From NCBI RefSeq assembly GCF_005490985.1, contig NZ_CP027869.1, forward strand, positions 1,488,001-1,552,000: a DNA stretch of 64,000 nucleotides, written 5' to 3'. The stretch comes from Curtobacterium sp. SGAir0471 (GTDB taxonomy: Bacteria; Actinomycetota; Actinomycetes; Actinomycetales; Microbacteriaceae). Positions 23,897-32,639 of the stretch are shown here, piece by piece (position 1 is the stretch's first letter; each line of letters begins with the position of its first letter). The notes beneath the pieces were generated by a model. It saw only the letters and a list, made by a program, of their open reading frames with translations, did not search any database and was not told where the DNA came from. The translations under genes were made by a program, and so were the position numbers.

Positions 23897-24573
23897 TGAG
23901 TCCGACCGTGACGCCGTTCTCCGAGCTCCTGCGCCGGCGCTCCCGCAGCGCTGCGGCCCCGGCCGTGTGGACCGGCGGTGCGCACGACCTGCTCGCGGGG
24001 GAGTGCGACGTCGCGGACTACGCCGACCTGCTCGGACAGTACGCCGTCGTGTACGACGCCCTCGAGCGTGCGGCCGAGCGGATGGCGGACCACCCCGTCG
24101 CCGCGCCGTTCGTCACGACGCAGCTCACCCGGATGCCCGCCATCCGCGCCGACCTCGAGTACCTGGTCGGTCCGGACTGGTCCGAGCTCTGCTGCCCGAC
24201 ACCCGCGACCACCGCCTACGTCCGCCGCCTGTGCGCCGTCGCGGCGACCTCGCCCGGGGCGTTCGTGGCGCACCACTACACGCGCTACCTCGGCGACCTG
24301 ACGGGCGGCCCCACCCTGGCGCGGCTGCTCGAGGACCGGTTCGGCTTCGACACCAACGGAGTGCTCTTCACGATCTTCGACCAGGTCGCCGACCCCGCGG
24401 CGTTCGAGGACACCTACCGGGCCCAGCTCGACGCCGCGCCGTGGTCGGACGCGGAGCGCGAGGCCGTGCTCGCCGAGGTCGACCTGGCTGCGAGCCTGGA
24501 CCGGGCGCTCGTGGCGTCGGTGCGTCGCCCCGGGGCCGGGGGCGACCGGACCGCGGCGCTGCTCCCCGCCTGA
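23896..24573 (+). CDS. Heme oxygenase (HmuO-like) homologue lacking the proximal histidine
   Basis: 225 aa, ATG start overlapping the iron box. The distal helix motif AHHYTRYLGDLTGGPTLARL is intact and diagnostic. YADLLGQYAVVYDALERA matches the family N-terminal helices. An ungapped alignment by eye from DLLAG back to the start puts Ala20 at the place of the proximal heme ligand (His20 in C. diphtheriae HmuO, context AQAHEKAE); here the text is RSRSAAAPAVW. No other histidine is near. Known enzymes open heme to biliverdin, CO and Fe. Whether this one binds heme normally is doubtful. Confidence 0.85.
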   Translation: MSPTVTPFSELLRRRSRSAAAPAVWTGGAHDLLAGECDVADYADLLGQYAVVYDALERAAERMADHPVAAPFVTTQLTRMPAIRADLEYLVGPDWSELCCPTPATTAYVRRLCAVAATSPGAFVAHHYTRYLGDLTGGPTLARLLEDRFGFDTNGVLFTIFDQVADPAAFEDTYRAQLDAAPWSDAEREAVLAEVDLAASLDRALVASVRRPGAGGDRTAALLPA

Positions 24574-24713
24574 CCGCGCCCGCGGCACGGTCGCTGCGAG
24601 CCGATCTCCCGCAGCATGGCGGTCCGTCCGGACGGTCGTCGTCACGGGTGTGCGTGCGCCGGTACAGTGCTGGAGACCCGGGACGTGCTCCCGGCGCAAC
24701 GTGAGAGGAACCC

Positions 24714-27365
24714 ATGACGGCGATCGACGGATCGACGCGCCACGGGCGCGCACGGGACGACGTCAGCGGCGCGGTCGACAGCGACCTGCGCGCGGACGTC
24801 CGGTACCTCGGCAACCTGCTCGGACGGGTGCTGCGGGAGACCGGGGGCGACGAGCTGCTGCACGACGTCGAGAGCCTGCGCGCCGCGGTCATCGACGCGT
24901 ACGAGGGCTCCGACAGCGAGGGCGCCGCCCGCGCCGAGGCGATCGTCGCCGGCATGTCCGCCGAGCGGGCCGAGGCCGTCGCCCAGGCGTTCACGACCTA
25001 CTTCCACCTGACGAACCTGGCCGAGGAGCACCACCGCGTCCGTGTCCTCCGTGCCCGCGGTGACGACGGGGGACTGCCGGGCGACTCGTTCCCCGCCACC
25101 TACGCCTCGCTCGTCGAGCAGGTCGGTGCCGACGAGGCCGCCGCACGCCTGGCCGACCTCCGGTTCCACCCGGTGCTCACGGCCCACCCGACCGAGGCCC
25201 GCCGCCGCGCGGTCACCACGGCCGTCCGGCGCATCACGGACCTGATCGACGAGCGCGACCGCTCCCGGAACGCCACCGCGCGCGCCGAGAACGAGCGTCG
25301 ACTGCTCGAGGAGATCACGACGCTGCTGCGCACCTCGCCGCTCCGCACGACCCGTCCGACCCCGCTCGACGAGGTCCGCACGGCGATGAGCGTGTTCGAC
25401 CAGACCCTGTTCGAGATCGTGCCGCAGGTCTACCGCCTGCTCGACGACCGGCTGCTCGGCGACGACGCCGGCCGGGTCCCGGTGACCGCCCCGGCCTTCG
25501 TGCGCTTCGGCACCTGGATCGGTGGAGACCGCGACGGCAACCCGCACGTGACCGCCGCCGTCACCAAGCAGGCCGCCGACATCGCCGCCGAGCACATCCT
25601 GCTCGGCCTCGCCCGCGCCGCGACCCGCATCGGCTCGGCGCTGACGCTCGACGCCGCCGAGACCCCCGCGGACGCCGGGCTGCAGGCCCTCGTGGCCGCC
25701 CAGGAGCAGCTCGACCCGGGCATCGCCGAGCGCATCGGCGTCCGCGCCCCGAACGAGACCCACCGCCGCGCACTGCTCTTCGTCGCCGCCCGCATCCGTG
25801 CGACCCGCCGCGGACAGGACGGCCTGGCGTACGGCGGCCCCGAGGAGCTCCTCGCCGACCTCCGGGTCATCCAGGCGTCGCTCGTGGCCGCCGGTGCCGT
25901 CCGGACGGCGAACGGTGAACTGCAGAACCTGGTGTGGCAGGTCGAGACGTTCGGGTTCCACCTCGCCGAGCTCGAGGTGCGCCAGCACTCCCAGGTGCAC
26001 CGCAACGCGCTGGCGGAGATCCGTGCCGGCGGCGAGCTGAGCGACACGACCGAAGAGGTCCTCTCGGTGTTCCGCACGGTGGCCGACCTGCAGCAGCGCT
26101 ACGGCGTCCGTGCCGCGCACCGCTACATCGTCTCCTTCACGCAGTCGGCCGCCGACCTGGCGAACGTGCACGAGCTCGCCCGTGCCGCCTGCGGTGACGG
26201 CGCGCCCGTGCTCGACGTCATCCCGCTGTTCGAGACCTTCGCCGACCTGCACGCGAGCGTCGACATCCTCGACGAGGCCGTGCGCACCGAGCCCTTCCAG
26301 CGGCGGCTCGCGGCGACCGGGCGTCGGCTCGAGGTCATGCTCGGCTACTCGGACTCGTCGAAGGACGTCGGCCCGGTGTCGGCGAACCTGGCGCTCTACG
26401 ACGCACAGGCCCGGATCGCCGACTGGGCTCGCGACAACGACGTCGAGCTGACGCTGTTCCACGGCCGCGGCGGATCGCTCGGCCGCGGCGGTGGACCGGC
26501 GAACGAGGCCGTCCTCGCACAGCCGCCGGGCTCGATCGACGGGCGGCTCAAGCTCACCGAGCAGGGCGAGGTCATCTTCGCCCAGTACGGCGACCAGGAC
26601 ATCGCGGCCCGACACCTCGAGCAGATGGCCTCGGCCACGCTGTTCGCGTCGTCGCCGTCGAACGAGGAGCGCACGGCTGCAGCGGCGACCCGCTTCGCCG
26701 GCCTCGCGCAGCAGCTCGACGACGTCTCGCGCGGCGCCTTCTACGACCTGGTCAAGGCCGACGGGTTCGCGCCCTGGTTCGCCCGCGTCACCCCGATGGA
26801 GGAGATCGGCCTCCTGCCGCTCGGCTCCCGACCGGCCCGACGCGGCCTGAGCGTCGAGTCGCTCGAGGACCTCCGGGCGATCCCGTGGGTGTTCTCGTGG
26901 ACGCAGGCCCGTATCAACCTCGCCGGCTGGTACGGCCTGGGCTCCGCACTCGAGGCCGTCGGCGACGTCGACGCCCTCCGCGCCGCCTACGCCGAGTGGC
27001 CGCTGTTCGGCGCGATGATCAAGAACGTCGAGATGTCGCTCGCGAAGACCGACGAGCAGATCGCCCGTCGCTACCTCGAGCTCGCCGACCGCGACGACCT
27101 CGCCGCGAAGGTGCTCGACGAGATGCTCCGCACCCGCGAGTGGGTGCTGCGGGTGTCCGGTGGCAGCGACGTGCTCGAGGACCGCCCGGTGCTCGCGCGG
27201 GCCGTGCGCCTGCGCAGCCCGTACGTCGACGCGCTCTCGCACCTGCAGCTCCGCGCCCTGCGGGCGATCCGCACCTCCGGCAGCACAGACCCGACGGACA
27301 GTGACCACCGGCTGCTCCTGCTCACCGTCAACGGGGTGGCGGCCGGCCTGCAGAACACGGGCTGA
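24714..27365 (+). CDS. ppc: Phosphoenolpyruvate carboxylase
   Basis: 883 aa, ATG preceded by GAGAGGAA. It catalyses PEP plus bicarbonate to oxaloacetate, refilling the TCA cycle. Catalytic His158 lies in VLTAHPTEARRR; the second signature GYSDSSKDVG is near residue 543; the glycine-rich loop FHGRGGSLGRGGGP starts at 582; the C-terminus ends with the conserved QNTG. The length is normal for bacteria. It is a single gene followed by palindromic copy R5, which probably ends transcription. Confidence 0.97.
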   Translation: MTAIDGSTRHGRARDDVSGAVDSDLRADVRYLGNLLGRVLRETGGDELLHDVESLRAAVIDAYEGSDSEGAARAEAIVAGMSAERAEAVAQAFTTYFHLTNLAEEHHRVRVLRARGDDGGLPGDSFPATYASLVEQVGADEAAARLADLRFHPVLTAHPTEARRRAVTTAVRRITDLIDERDRSRNATARAENERRLLEEITTLLRTSPLRTTRPTPLDEVRTAMSVFDQTLFEIVPQVYRLLDDRLLGDDAGRVPVTAPAFVRFGTWIGGDRDGNPHVTAAVTKQAADIAAEHILLGLARAATRIGSALTLDAAETPADAGLQALVAAQEQLDPGIAERIGVRAPNETHRRALLFVAARIRATRRGQDGLAYGGPEELLADLRVIQASLVAAGAVRTANGELQNLVWQVETFGFHLAELEVRQHSQVHRNALAEIRAGGELSDTTEEVLSVFRTVADLQQRYGVRAAHRYIVSFTQSAADLANVHELARAACGDGAPVLDVIPLFETFADLHASVDILDEAVRTEPFQRRLAATGRRLEVMLGYSDSSKDVGPVSANLALYDAQARIADWARDNDVELTLFHGRGGSLGRGGGPANEAVLAQPPGSIDGRLKLTEQGEVIFAQYGDQDIAARHLEQMASATLFASSPSNEERTAAAATRFAGLAQQLDDVSRGAFYDLVKADGFAPWFARVTPMEEIGLLPLGSRPARRGLSVESLEDLRAIPWVFSWTQARINLAGWYGLGSALEAVGDVDALRAAYAEWPLFGAMIKNVEMSLAKTDEQIARRYLELADRDDLAAKVLDEMLRTREWVLRVSGGSDVLEDRPVLARAVRLRSPYVDALSHLQLRALRAIRTSGSTDPTDSDHRLLLLTVNGVAAGLQNTG

Positions 27366-27382
27366 GCCCGGCGCGACCCGGT

Positions 27383-27430
27383 GACGGACTGGAGGCGCGG
27401 TGCCGGCTGGCACCGCGCCTCCAGTCCGTC
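27383..27430. terminator. Dispersed palindromic repeat, copy R5, likely ppc terminator
   Basis: Perfect 22-base arms (27383-27404 and 27409-27430) enclose the loop GGCT. The arm contains GGAGGCGCGGTGCC, as in other copies, but reads ACTGG where others have ACGGG, with the compensating change in the other arm, so the stem is conserved. It starts 18 bases after the ppc stop. Confidence 0.85.
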
Positions 27431-27527
27431 GTCGATCCGCCCGGCGCGCCGGCTCTCGCGACAGGTCCGCTGTCGTCCGACGACGGACGCGTCGCGGGAG
27501 TCGCACGCGTCTCGTCGCCGCGGACCC

Positions 27528-27557
27528 TTGTCGAATCGATTCGTGCGGGCGTAGCGT
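27528..27557 (+). promoter_or_regulatory. Promoter with embedded 12-bp palindrome upstream of the MFS gene
   Basis: -35 TTGTCG (27528-27533), 18-base spacer, -10 TAGCGT (27552-27557), then seven bases to the chosen GTG start. The spacer region contains CGAATCGATTCG (27532-27543), a perfect palindrome that overlaps the -35 end and resembles LacI-family half-site symmetry. A repressor site is inferred. Confidence 0.6.
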
Positions 27558-27564
27558 GGCGTCG

Positions 27565-28782
27565 GTGACGACGGAGCGCGCGAGGACCGGACCGACGGCC
27601 ACGACGAGCGGGGTCCTGCCGCCGATCGTCCCGCTGGCGCTCATCGTCGGGGTCTCGCCCTTCGCCACGGACATGTACATCCCCGCGCTGCCGACCATCG
27701 CCCGCGAGCTCGGTACGACCCCGGGCGTCGTGCAGCTCTCCCTCACGGCGTTCCTCGTCGCGTTCGCCGTCGGGCAGCTCCTCGCCGGACCCGTGAGCGA
27801 CGGCATCGGGCGCCGACCGCTGCTGCTCGTCGGGACCGCCGGCTTCGCGGTGGCGTCGGTCGGGTGCGCGCTCGCGCCCGACGTCGGCACCCTCGTCGCC
27901 GCCCGCGTGCTGCAGGGGCTCGCCGGAGCGGCGGGTGCGGTCGCCGGACGCGCGATGGTCTCCGACACGACGACGGGACCGCGCACCGCCAAGGTGTTCG
28001 GCACCCTCGCCGCGATCAACGCCATCGGCCCGGTCGTCGCACCCCTGGCCGGAGGTGCCGTGCTCACGGTCGGGTCGTGGCGCCTGATGTTCGTCGTGCT
28101 CGCGGTGCTCGGCGCGGCCTTCACCGTCGCGGTCGTCCTGCGCTTCGGGGAGACCCTGCCGCCGGCTGCTCGGGGCGGCACCGGCTTCCGGGCGAACGGA
28201 CGGCGCATCCGGGACCTGCTCGCCATCGGGCGCTTCCGGGCGTACGTGCTCACGGGGGTGCTCTCCACCATCGGCTTCTTCGCGTACATCGCGACGAGCT
28301 CGTTCGTGTTCCAGCAGCAGTACGGCTTCTCGGAGCAGCTGTACACGCTCGTGTTCGCCACGAACGCCTCGATGATGGTCGTCACGACGCTCGTGTTCCG
28401 CCGGGTCGTCGGCCGGTTCTCCGAGGACACCCTGCTGACCGTGGGGCTCGCCACGGGCACGCTCGGCAGCGCGGTGGTGCTGGTCGCCGCCCTCGCCGGA
28501 CTGGGGCCCGTCCCGGTGTGGTGCGCGCTCGCGGTGGTCACCGGGGCGTGGGGCTTCGTGCTCCCCGCGGCGATGACCCGGACGCAGCACGTCGGCGCCG
28601 CGCACCCCGGCACCGCCGCCGCGCTGCAGGGCGGCCTGACGTTCGGACTCGGCGGACTGGGCACCCCGCTCGCGGGCGCGCTCGGCGGGACCGCGACCGC
28701 GATGGGGGCCGTGATGGCGTCGCTCATGGCCGCCGCCGTCGTGGTCCAGGTGCTCGCGACGCGGCGAGGCCGTACCGCTTGA
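27565..28782 (+). CDS. Bcr/CflA-type multidrug efflux MFS transporter
   Basis: 405 aa from GTG 27565, which fits a leaderless message; earlier in-frame codons lie inside the promoter. Twelve hydrophobic segments are evident. Family motifs: SPFATDMYIPALPTIARELG (TM1 and loop), VGQLLAGPVSDGIGRRPLLL (motif A), and ARVLQGLAGAAGAVAGRAMV. DHA1 drug:proton antiporters of this type export drugs or small metabolites. Likely substrates cannot be named. Confidence 0.9.
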   Translation: MTTERARTGPTATTSGVLPPIVPLALIVGVSPFATDMYIPALPTIARELGTTPGVVQLSLTAFLVAFAVGQLLAGPVSDGIGRRPLLLVGTAGFAVASVGCALAPDVGTLVAARVLQGLAGAAGAVAGRAMVSDTTTGPRTAKVFGTLAAINAIGPVVAPLAGGAVLTVGSWRLMFVVLAVLGAAFTVAVVLRFGETLPPAARGGTGFRANGRRIRDLLAIGRFRAYVLTGVLSTIGFFAYIATSSFVFQQQYGFSEQLYTLVFATNASMMVVTTLVFRRVVGRFSEDTLLTVGLATGTLGSAVVLVAALAGLGPVPVWCALAVVTGAWGFVLPAAMTRTQHVGAAHPGTAAALQGGLTFGLGGLGTPLAGALGGTATAMGAVMASLMAAAVVVQVLATRRGRTA

Positions 28783-28840
28783 CGGCTCGCACCCGGTAGG
28801 TTGCAGGGTGCACCCCGCACCCAACCGAGGAGGCCCCTGC

Positions 28841-29179
28841 ATGGACATCGTCGTACACGAGGCAACGGACGACACCGCCGTGCTCGAGTGCAGCGGACGG
28901 CTGAACATGGTGAGCGCGGGAGCCTTCCGCGAGACCGTGGCGAAGGTCGTCGAGGGCGGACGTGCGCGTCTGGTCGTCGAGCTCTCGGGTGTCGAGTTCA
29001 TGGACTCGTCCGGGCTGGGGGCCCTGGTGGGCTGCCTGAAGACCGCTCGCCAGGCCGGGGGAGACCTCCGGCTCGCCGCACCCTCCGAGCAGGTGCAGAT
29101 GGTGCTCAAGCTCTCCAACATCGACAAGATCCTGCGGACGTACCCGGACGGGGACGCCGCGGTGACGAACTGGGCATGA
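28841..29179 (+). CDS. STAS-domain anti-anti-sigma factor (RsbV-like)
   Basis: 112 aa, ATG with CGAGGAGG upstream. The STAS signature ELSGVEFMDSSGLGALVG holds the serine that a kinase phosphorylates (Ser56 or Ser57). In known systems the unphosphorylated form captures the anti-sigma kinase and frees the sigma factor. It is coupled by ATGA to the kinase gene. No sigma-B-like gene is adjacent. Confidence 0.9.
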   Translation: MDIVVHEATDDTAVLECSGRLNMVSAGAFRETVAKVVEGGRARLVVELSGVEFMDSSGLGALVGCLKTARQAGGDLRLAAPSEQVQMVLKLSNIDKILRTYPDGDAAVTNWA

Positions 29180-29589
29180 CCGTCGCCATGGGCGAGCACG
29201 TCCTCGACCTCGCCTGCCCGCCCGAGGACGTCACGGCGGTGCACACGTTCCTGTCCTCGGTGTGGGACAGCGAACCCGACCTGTCCCTCGAGGACCGCAT
29301 GGCGCTCGAGCTCGCCCTCGTCGAGCTCGCCTCGAACGTCATCGAGCACGGCTCCGGCGGCGGCCGGGTCTCCTGCTCGCTCCGGATGGACGTCGGACCG
29401 GACGACGTCACCGTGTCGCTGTCGGACGACGGTGTCCCGGTGCTCGTCGACCCGTCCGCGGCGCACCTGCCCGACGCGCTGGCCGAGGGCGGCCGTGGCC
29501 TCGCGCTCGTGCAGATGGTCGTCGACGACCTGCGGTACGAGCGGGTCGCCGACCGCAACCGGTGGACCGTCCGCCGCGGGCGGCACTGA
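29176..29589 (+). CDS. Anti-sigma serine kinase, RsbW-like GHKL ATPase
   Basis: 137 aa, ATG overlapping the STAS stop. The N box is ELALVELASNVIEHG, G1 is LSDDGVPV and G2 is EGGRGLALVQM, all in the right order for the HATPase_c RsbW family. It should phosphorylate the upstream STAS protein and bind a sigma factor. A matching SpoIIE phosphatase is encoded 18 kb away (10187-11497); pairing is speculative. Confidence 0.88.
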   Translation: MTVAMGEHVLDLACPPEDVTAVHTFLSSVWDSEPDLSLEDRMALELALVELASNVIEHGSGGGRVSCSLRMDVGPDDVTVSLSDDGVPVLVDPSAAHLPDALAEGGRGLALVQMVVDDLRYERVADRNRWTVRRGRH

Positions 29590-29714
29590 CGCCCGACCAT
29601 CCGGTCTGCGCGCCGAGCCGGCCGGTCATCCGGTTCCCGCACGGCGGGAGCCGGTCCGCGCACGTCCGGCCGACGCGCGGACCGACGTGTCGTCGCCGTG
29701 ACACGCTCGGTCCG

Positions 29715-30680
29715 GTGACGACCGAGACGCGCGCAGACCCCCGCATGCGCTACGAAGCCGTGGGCTCCGACCTGGGTGCTGCGCTGCAGCTGTTCTCGGA
29801 CGCGTACGACGGCGCGCACTTCGCGGGCCGCAACACGTCGCGGTCGTTCGGGTACCGCTTCAAGATGATCGGCGACGCCTCGATGTCGTTCCGGTCGACG
29901 CACTTCGACGCACACGCCACGGGAGAGGCGTCGTCCGGTGACGACTACGCCGTCATGTGGACGACGGACGGCGGGGGCACGGTCGACGTCGGGCGGGACG
30001 AGGCACCGTTCGCCCCGGGGCACGCGCTCGTGTTCCCGGCCGGACGCCCGTTCGTGTTCGAGGTCGAGGACGTCCGCCAGAACCTCGTGCACTTCGACCG
30101 GCGGTTCCTCGAGGGCATCGCGGCAGAGGAACACGGCGGGGCCGCAGGCGCCATCGTCTTCGACCACACCGCCCGGCCCGGCACCGAGGACCTGCGCCGT
30201 TGGAACACCCAGGTGCGGCGGGCCGCGCAGGTCGTCCTCGGCGGGACGGCGCCGTCGCCGCTCGTGATGGCCGAGACCGCGCGCGAGACCGCCCTGGCGA
30301 TGCTCCGCGCCTTCCCGCACGAGCAGCTCGCACCCGAGGTCCCGGTGCCGCAGGGTGCGACGAGCCGCGTCCGTGAGGCGATCGAGTACATGCACGCCTA
30401 CGCGCACACCCCGATCACCACGACCGACGTGGCCGAGCACGTCGGACTCAGCGTGCGGGGACTGCAGCAGGCGTTCCAGCGGCAGGTCGGGACCGCGCCG
30501 AACGCGATGCTCCGGGGCATCCGGATGGACCGTGTGCGCGAGGAGCTCCGTCGAGGCGGCCCCGGCGAGCTGACGGTCGCCGCCGTGGCCGTCCGGTGGG
30601 GTTTCGCACACCTCGGTCGCTTCTCGGCCGCGTACGCGCAGCGCTTCGGCGAGTACCCGCGCGAGACCCTGCACGCCTGA
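29715..30680 (+). CDS. AraC-family transcriptional regulator
   Basis: 321 aa, GTG start. The N-terminal blocks RSFGYRFKMIGDASMSFRST and FVFEVEDVRQNLVHFDRRFL match those of the 993-1961 protein closely (FGYRFRSVGDDTLSLDAKRF; LADVRQNVVQFDRR). The HTH parts are ITTTDVAEHVGLSVRGLQQA, GIRMDRVREELRRG and VRWGFAHLGRFSAAYAQRFG. This is the nearest paralogue of 993-1961, so one is probably a duplicate of the other. Upstream, at 29620-29635, lies a 16-base sequence also found upstream of the VOC gene. Confidence 0.9.
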   Translation: MTTETRADPRMRYEAVGSDLGAALQLFSDAYDGAHFAGRNTSRSFGYRFKMIGDASMSFRSTHFDAHATGEASSGDDYAVMWTTDGGGTVDVGRDEAPFAPGHALVFPAGRPFVFEVEDVRQNLVHFDRRFLEGIAAEEHGGAAGAIVFDHTARPGTEDLRRWNTQVRRAAQVVLGGTAPSPLVMAETARETALAMLRAFPHEQLAPEVPVPQGATSRVREAIEYMHAYAHTPITTTDVAEHVGLSVRGLQQAFQRQVGTAPNAMLRGIRMDRVREELRRGGPGELTVAAVAVRWGFAHLGRFSAAYAQRFGEYPRETLHA

Positions 30681-30718
30681 GGTCCGTGGTCGTCCGGCGC
30701 GCCCGCTACGCTGCCCGG

Positions 30719-31303
30719 ATGAACGAGCACGAGCGCCCCGCCGACCGGTACCCGTGGGTGGTCGTCCCCGGGATCTGGGGATCGGACGCCGAGCACTGGC
30801 AGTCCCGCTGGCAGGAGACGCGGGGCGAGCGAGCCGTGCGCATCGAACCCGCGTCCTGGTCGGAGCCAGAGCCGGCGGACTGGGCCCGGGCGATCGCCGA
30901 GGCCGTCGACCGCTGCGCGACGCCGCCGCTGCTCGTCGCGCACAGCCTCGGAGTGCTGGCGGTCGCCGAGTGGCTGACTGGGGGCCCGGGCCAACGGGCC
31001 GCCGAGCGGGTCGCCGGCGCGTTCCTGGTGGCACCACCGGACCCCGATGCGTCGGTGTTCCCCGCCGCGGCCGCCGCCTTCCGTGCGCCGCAGGGAGCAG
31101 CGACCGTGCCGACCGTGCTCGTGGTGAGCGACGACGACCCGTACTGCTCCGTCGACCGTGCCCTGGCGTTCGCCGACGAGCTCGGGGCGCGGGTGCTCCG
31201 GGTGGGGGACCGACAGCACGTGAACGTGGCCAGCGGTGTCGGTGCCTGGCCTGAGGGACGGCGCATGCTCGACAGCTTCGCGGAGTCCCTGCCGGGAGCG
31301 TGA
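30719..31303 (+). CDS. RBBP9/YdeN-type alpha/beta hydrolase
   Basis: 194 aa, ATG six bases after TACGCT. The motifs WVVVPGIWGSDAEHWQSRW, nucleophile elbow LLVAHSLGVLAVAEW, FLVAPPDPD, VVSDDDPYCSVDRA (acid) and GDRQHVNVASGVGAWPEG (His) are characteristic of the RBBP9/YdeN serine hydrolase family (DUF1234-like). The substrate is unknown. It is probably monocistronic. Confidence 0.9.
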   Translation: MNEHERPADRYPWVVVPGIWGSDAEHWQSRWQETRGERAVRIEPASWSEPEPADWARAIAEAVDRCATPPLLVAHSLGVLAVAEWLTGGPGQRAAERVAGAFLVAPPDPDASVFPAAAAAFRAPQGAATVPTVLVVSDDDPYCSVDRALAFADELGARVLRVGDRQHVNVASGVGAWPEGRRMLDSFAESLPGA

Positions 31304-31409
31304 CACGCCGCTCACGTCCGGACCGGTACGTGACGTCCGGGGGCTCGGGATGCGCGACACACCGCGGATCTCCCGAGCATCGGCGGGTGTGATATCTATC
31401 CTGCGTCAC

Positions 31410-32582
31410 ATGGAGACCCAGCCCGGTGCACGCACCCCCCTCGTCGACCCGTTCGGTCGCGAGCTCGAGGAGTGGCTCCGCGACGTCCCGGCCACCCGCA
31501 CGCCGTACCTGGCGGACCTCGTGGTGCCGCCGGTCACGGGTCCCGTGCAGCGCCCGGTGACGACGGATGCCGTCCCCGCGCAGGAGACCGTCGAGGCCGC
31601 CGAGACCGTCGCCGCGGACGCCCCGGCCTCGCAGCGACCGGACGCGCAGGACGCCGTCGACGCTGCGAGCACCGCGCAGCCCGCCGTCGACGCGCTCACC
31701 CTCGTCGACGCGCGGACCCCGGCCGATGCACCGACCGCGTTCCGCCGCCGTGACCGCGCCCGCCACGTCGCCGCCTGCGCTCCGTCGTTCCCCGAACCCC
31801 CGGCCCGCATCGCGCTGCGGATCGAGGACCTCGCGGTCGAGGTCGCCGCCACGAGCGGTCGCAGCACGATCGAGCGCATCGTCCTGCTCGAGGACGAGGT
31901 CGCTCGTCGCGACGAGGACCTCGCTCGCCTCGCTGCGTGGGAGGCCACCGTCGCGCACCTCGACGACGCCGAGGTGGAAGCCGCCCGCGCCTTCGCCCGT
32001 GCCGTGTTCGCCGACCTGCTCGCCGACGCGGCGGACGAGGCCGCGCGACGCGAGCGCTCCGCGGCCCGCCGTGCCGCCACGGCACCGGTGCCGACGCCCG
32101 TGCGCGCTGCCGTGGCGCCGCGCACCGCCGGTTCCCGCGCCGACGTGGCGACGCCCACGCGGCCGGTGCAGCGCGCCACGACGCCGTCGAGCGACGACCT
32201 CGTCCAGGCGGAACCGACCACGCGCACCGACGGCACCGCTGCCCGGGCGACCACCTCGGGACGTGAGGCGCCCGTCCGTCCGGCCCTGGGCCTCCCGGTC
32301 GGGTCGCCGCTGTCGGCCGCGACCCGTCCCACCCCGCTGGTGCAGCCCGCCACGGGTCCCACCGTGATCGACCGGGCCGCCTTCGCGGCGGCACTGACCG
32401 CGCACAAGGGTGTCACGGCCGGCACCCCGGTGGTGCTGCCCGACGCCGTGTCGCTGCCCACGGGCGCGAGCGTGACGGACCAGGACCACGACCGCGTGAC
32501 CACGGTGACGACGGCCGGTGCCGACGGTGGCTGGTGGGCGCGACTCGTCGCCCGCCTGCGCTCCCTGTTCGGCCGCCGCTGA
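31410..32582 (+). CDS. Large Ala/Thr/Pro-rich protein of unknown function
   Basis: 390 aa, ATG seven bases after TATCCT. It begins GARTPLVDPFGRELEEWLRD, then a low-complexity Ala/Thr/Val-rich region, a helical core around residues 130-230 (RIALRIEDLAVEVA, IERIVLLEDEVARRDEDLAR, EVEAARAFARAVFADLLAD) likely to form a coiled coil, another low-complexity segment, and a basic tail (WWARLVARLRSLFGRR). No signal peptide or membrane helix is evident, though the tail could be amphipathic. I do not recognise a family. TGTGA/TCACA half sites (about 31387-31409) flank the -10 box. Confidence 0.7.
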   Translation: METQPGARTPLVDPFGRELEEWLRDVPATRTPYLADLVVPPVTGPVQRPVTTDAVPAQETVEAAETVAADAPASQRPDAQDAVDAASTAQPAVDALTLVDARTPADAPTAFRRRDRARHVAACAPSFPEPPARIALRIEDLAVEVAATSGRSTIERIVLLEDEVARRDEDLARLAAWEATVAHLDDAEVEAARAFARAVFADLLADAADEAARRERSAARRAATAPVPTPVRAAVAPRTAGSRADVATPTRPVQRATTPSSDDLVQAEPTTRTDGTAARATTSGREAPVRPALGLPVGSPLSAATRPTPLVQPATGPTVIDRAAFAAALTAHKGVTAGTPVVLPDAVSLPTGASVTDQDHDRVTTVTTAGADGGWWARLVARLRSLFGRR

Positions 32583-32639
32583 GCGTGCCGGTCCTGCGCG
32601 GGCGCCCTCGCCGCGTCCGCGCCTCGGTAGACTGACGGG

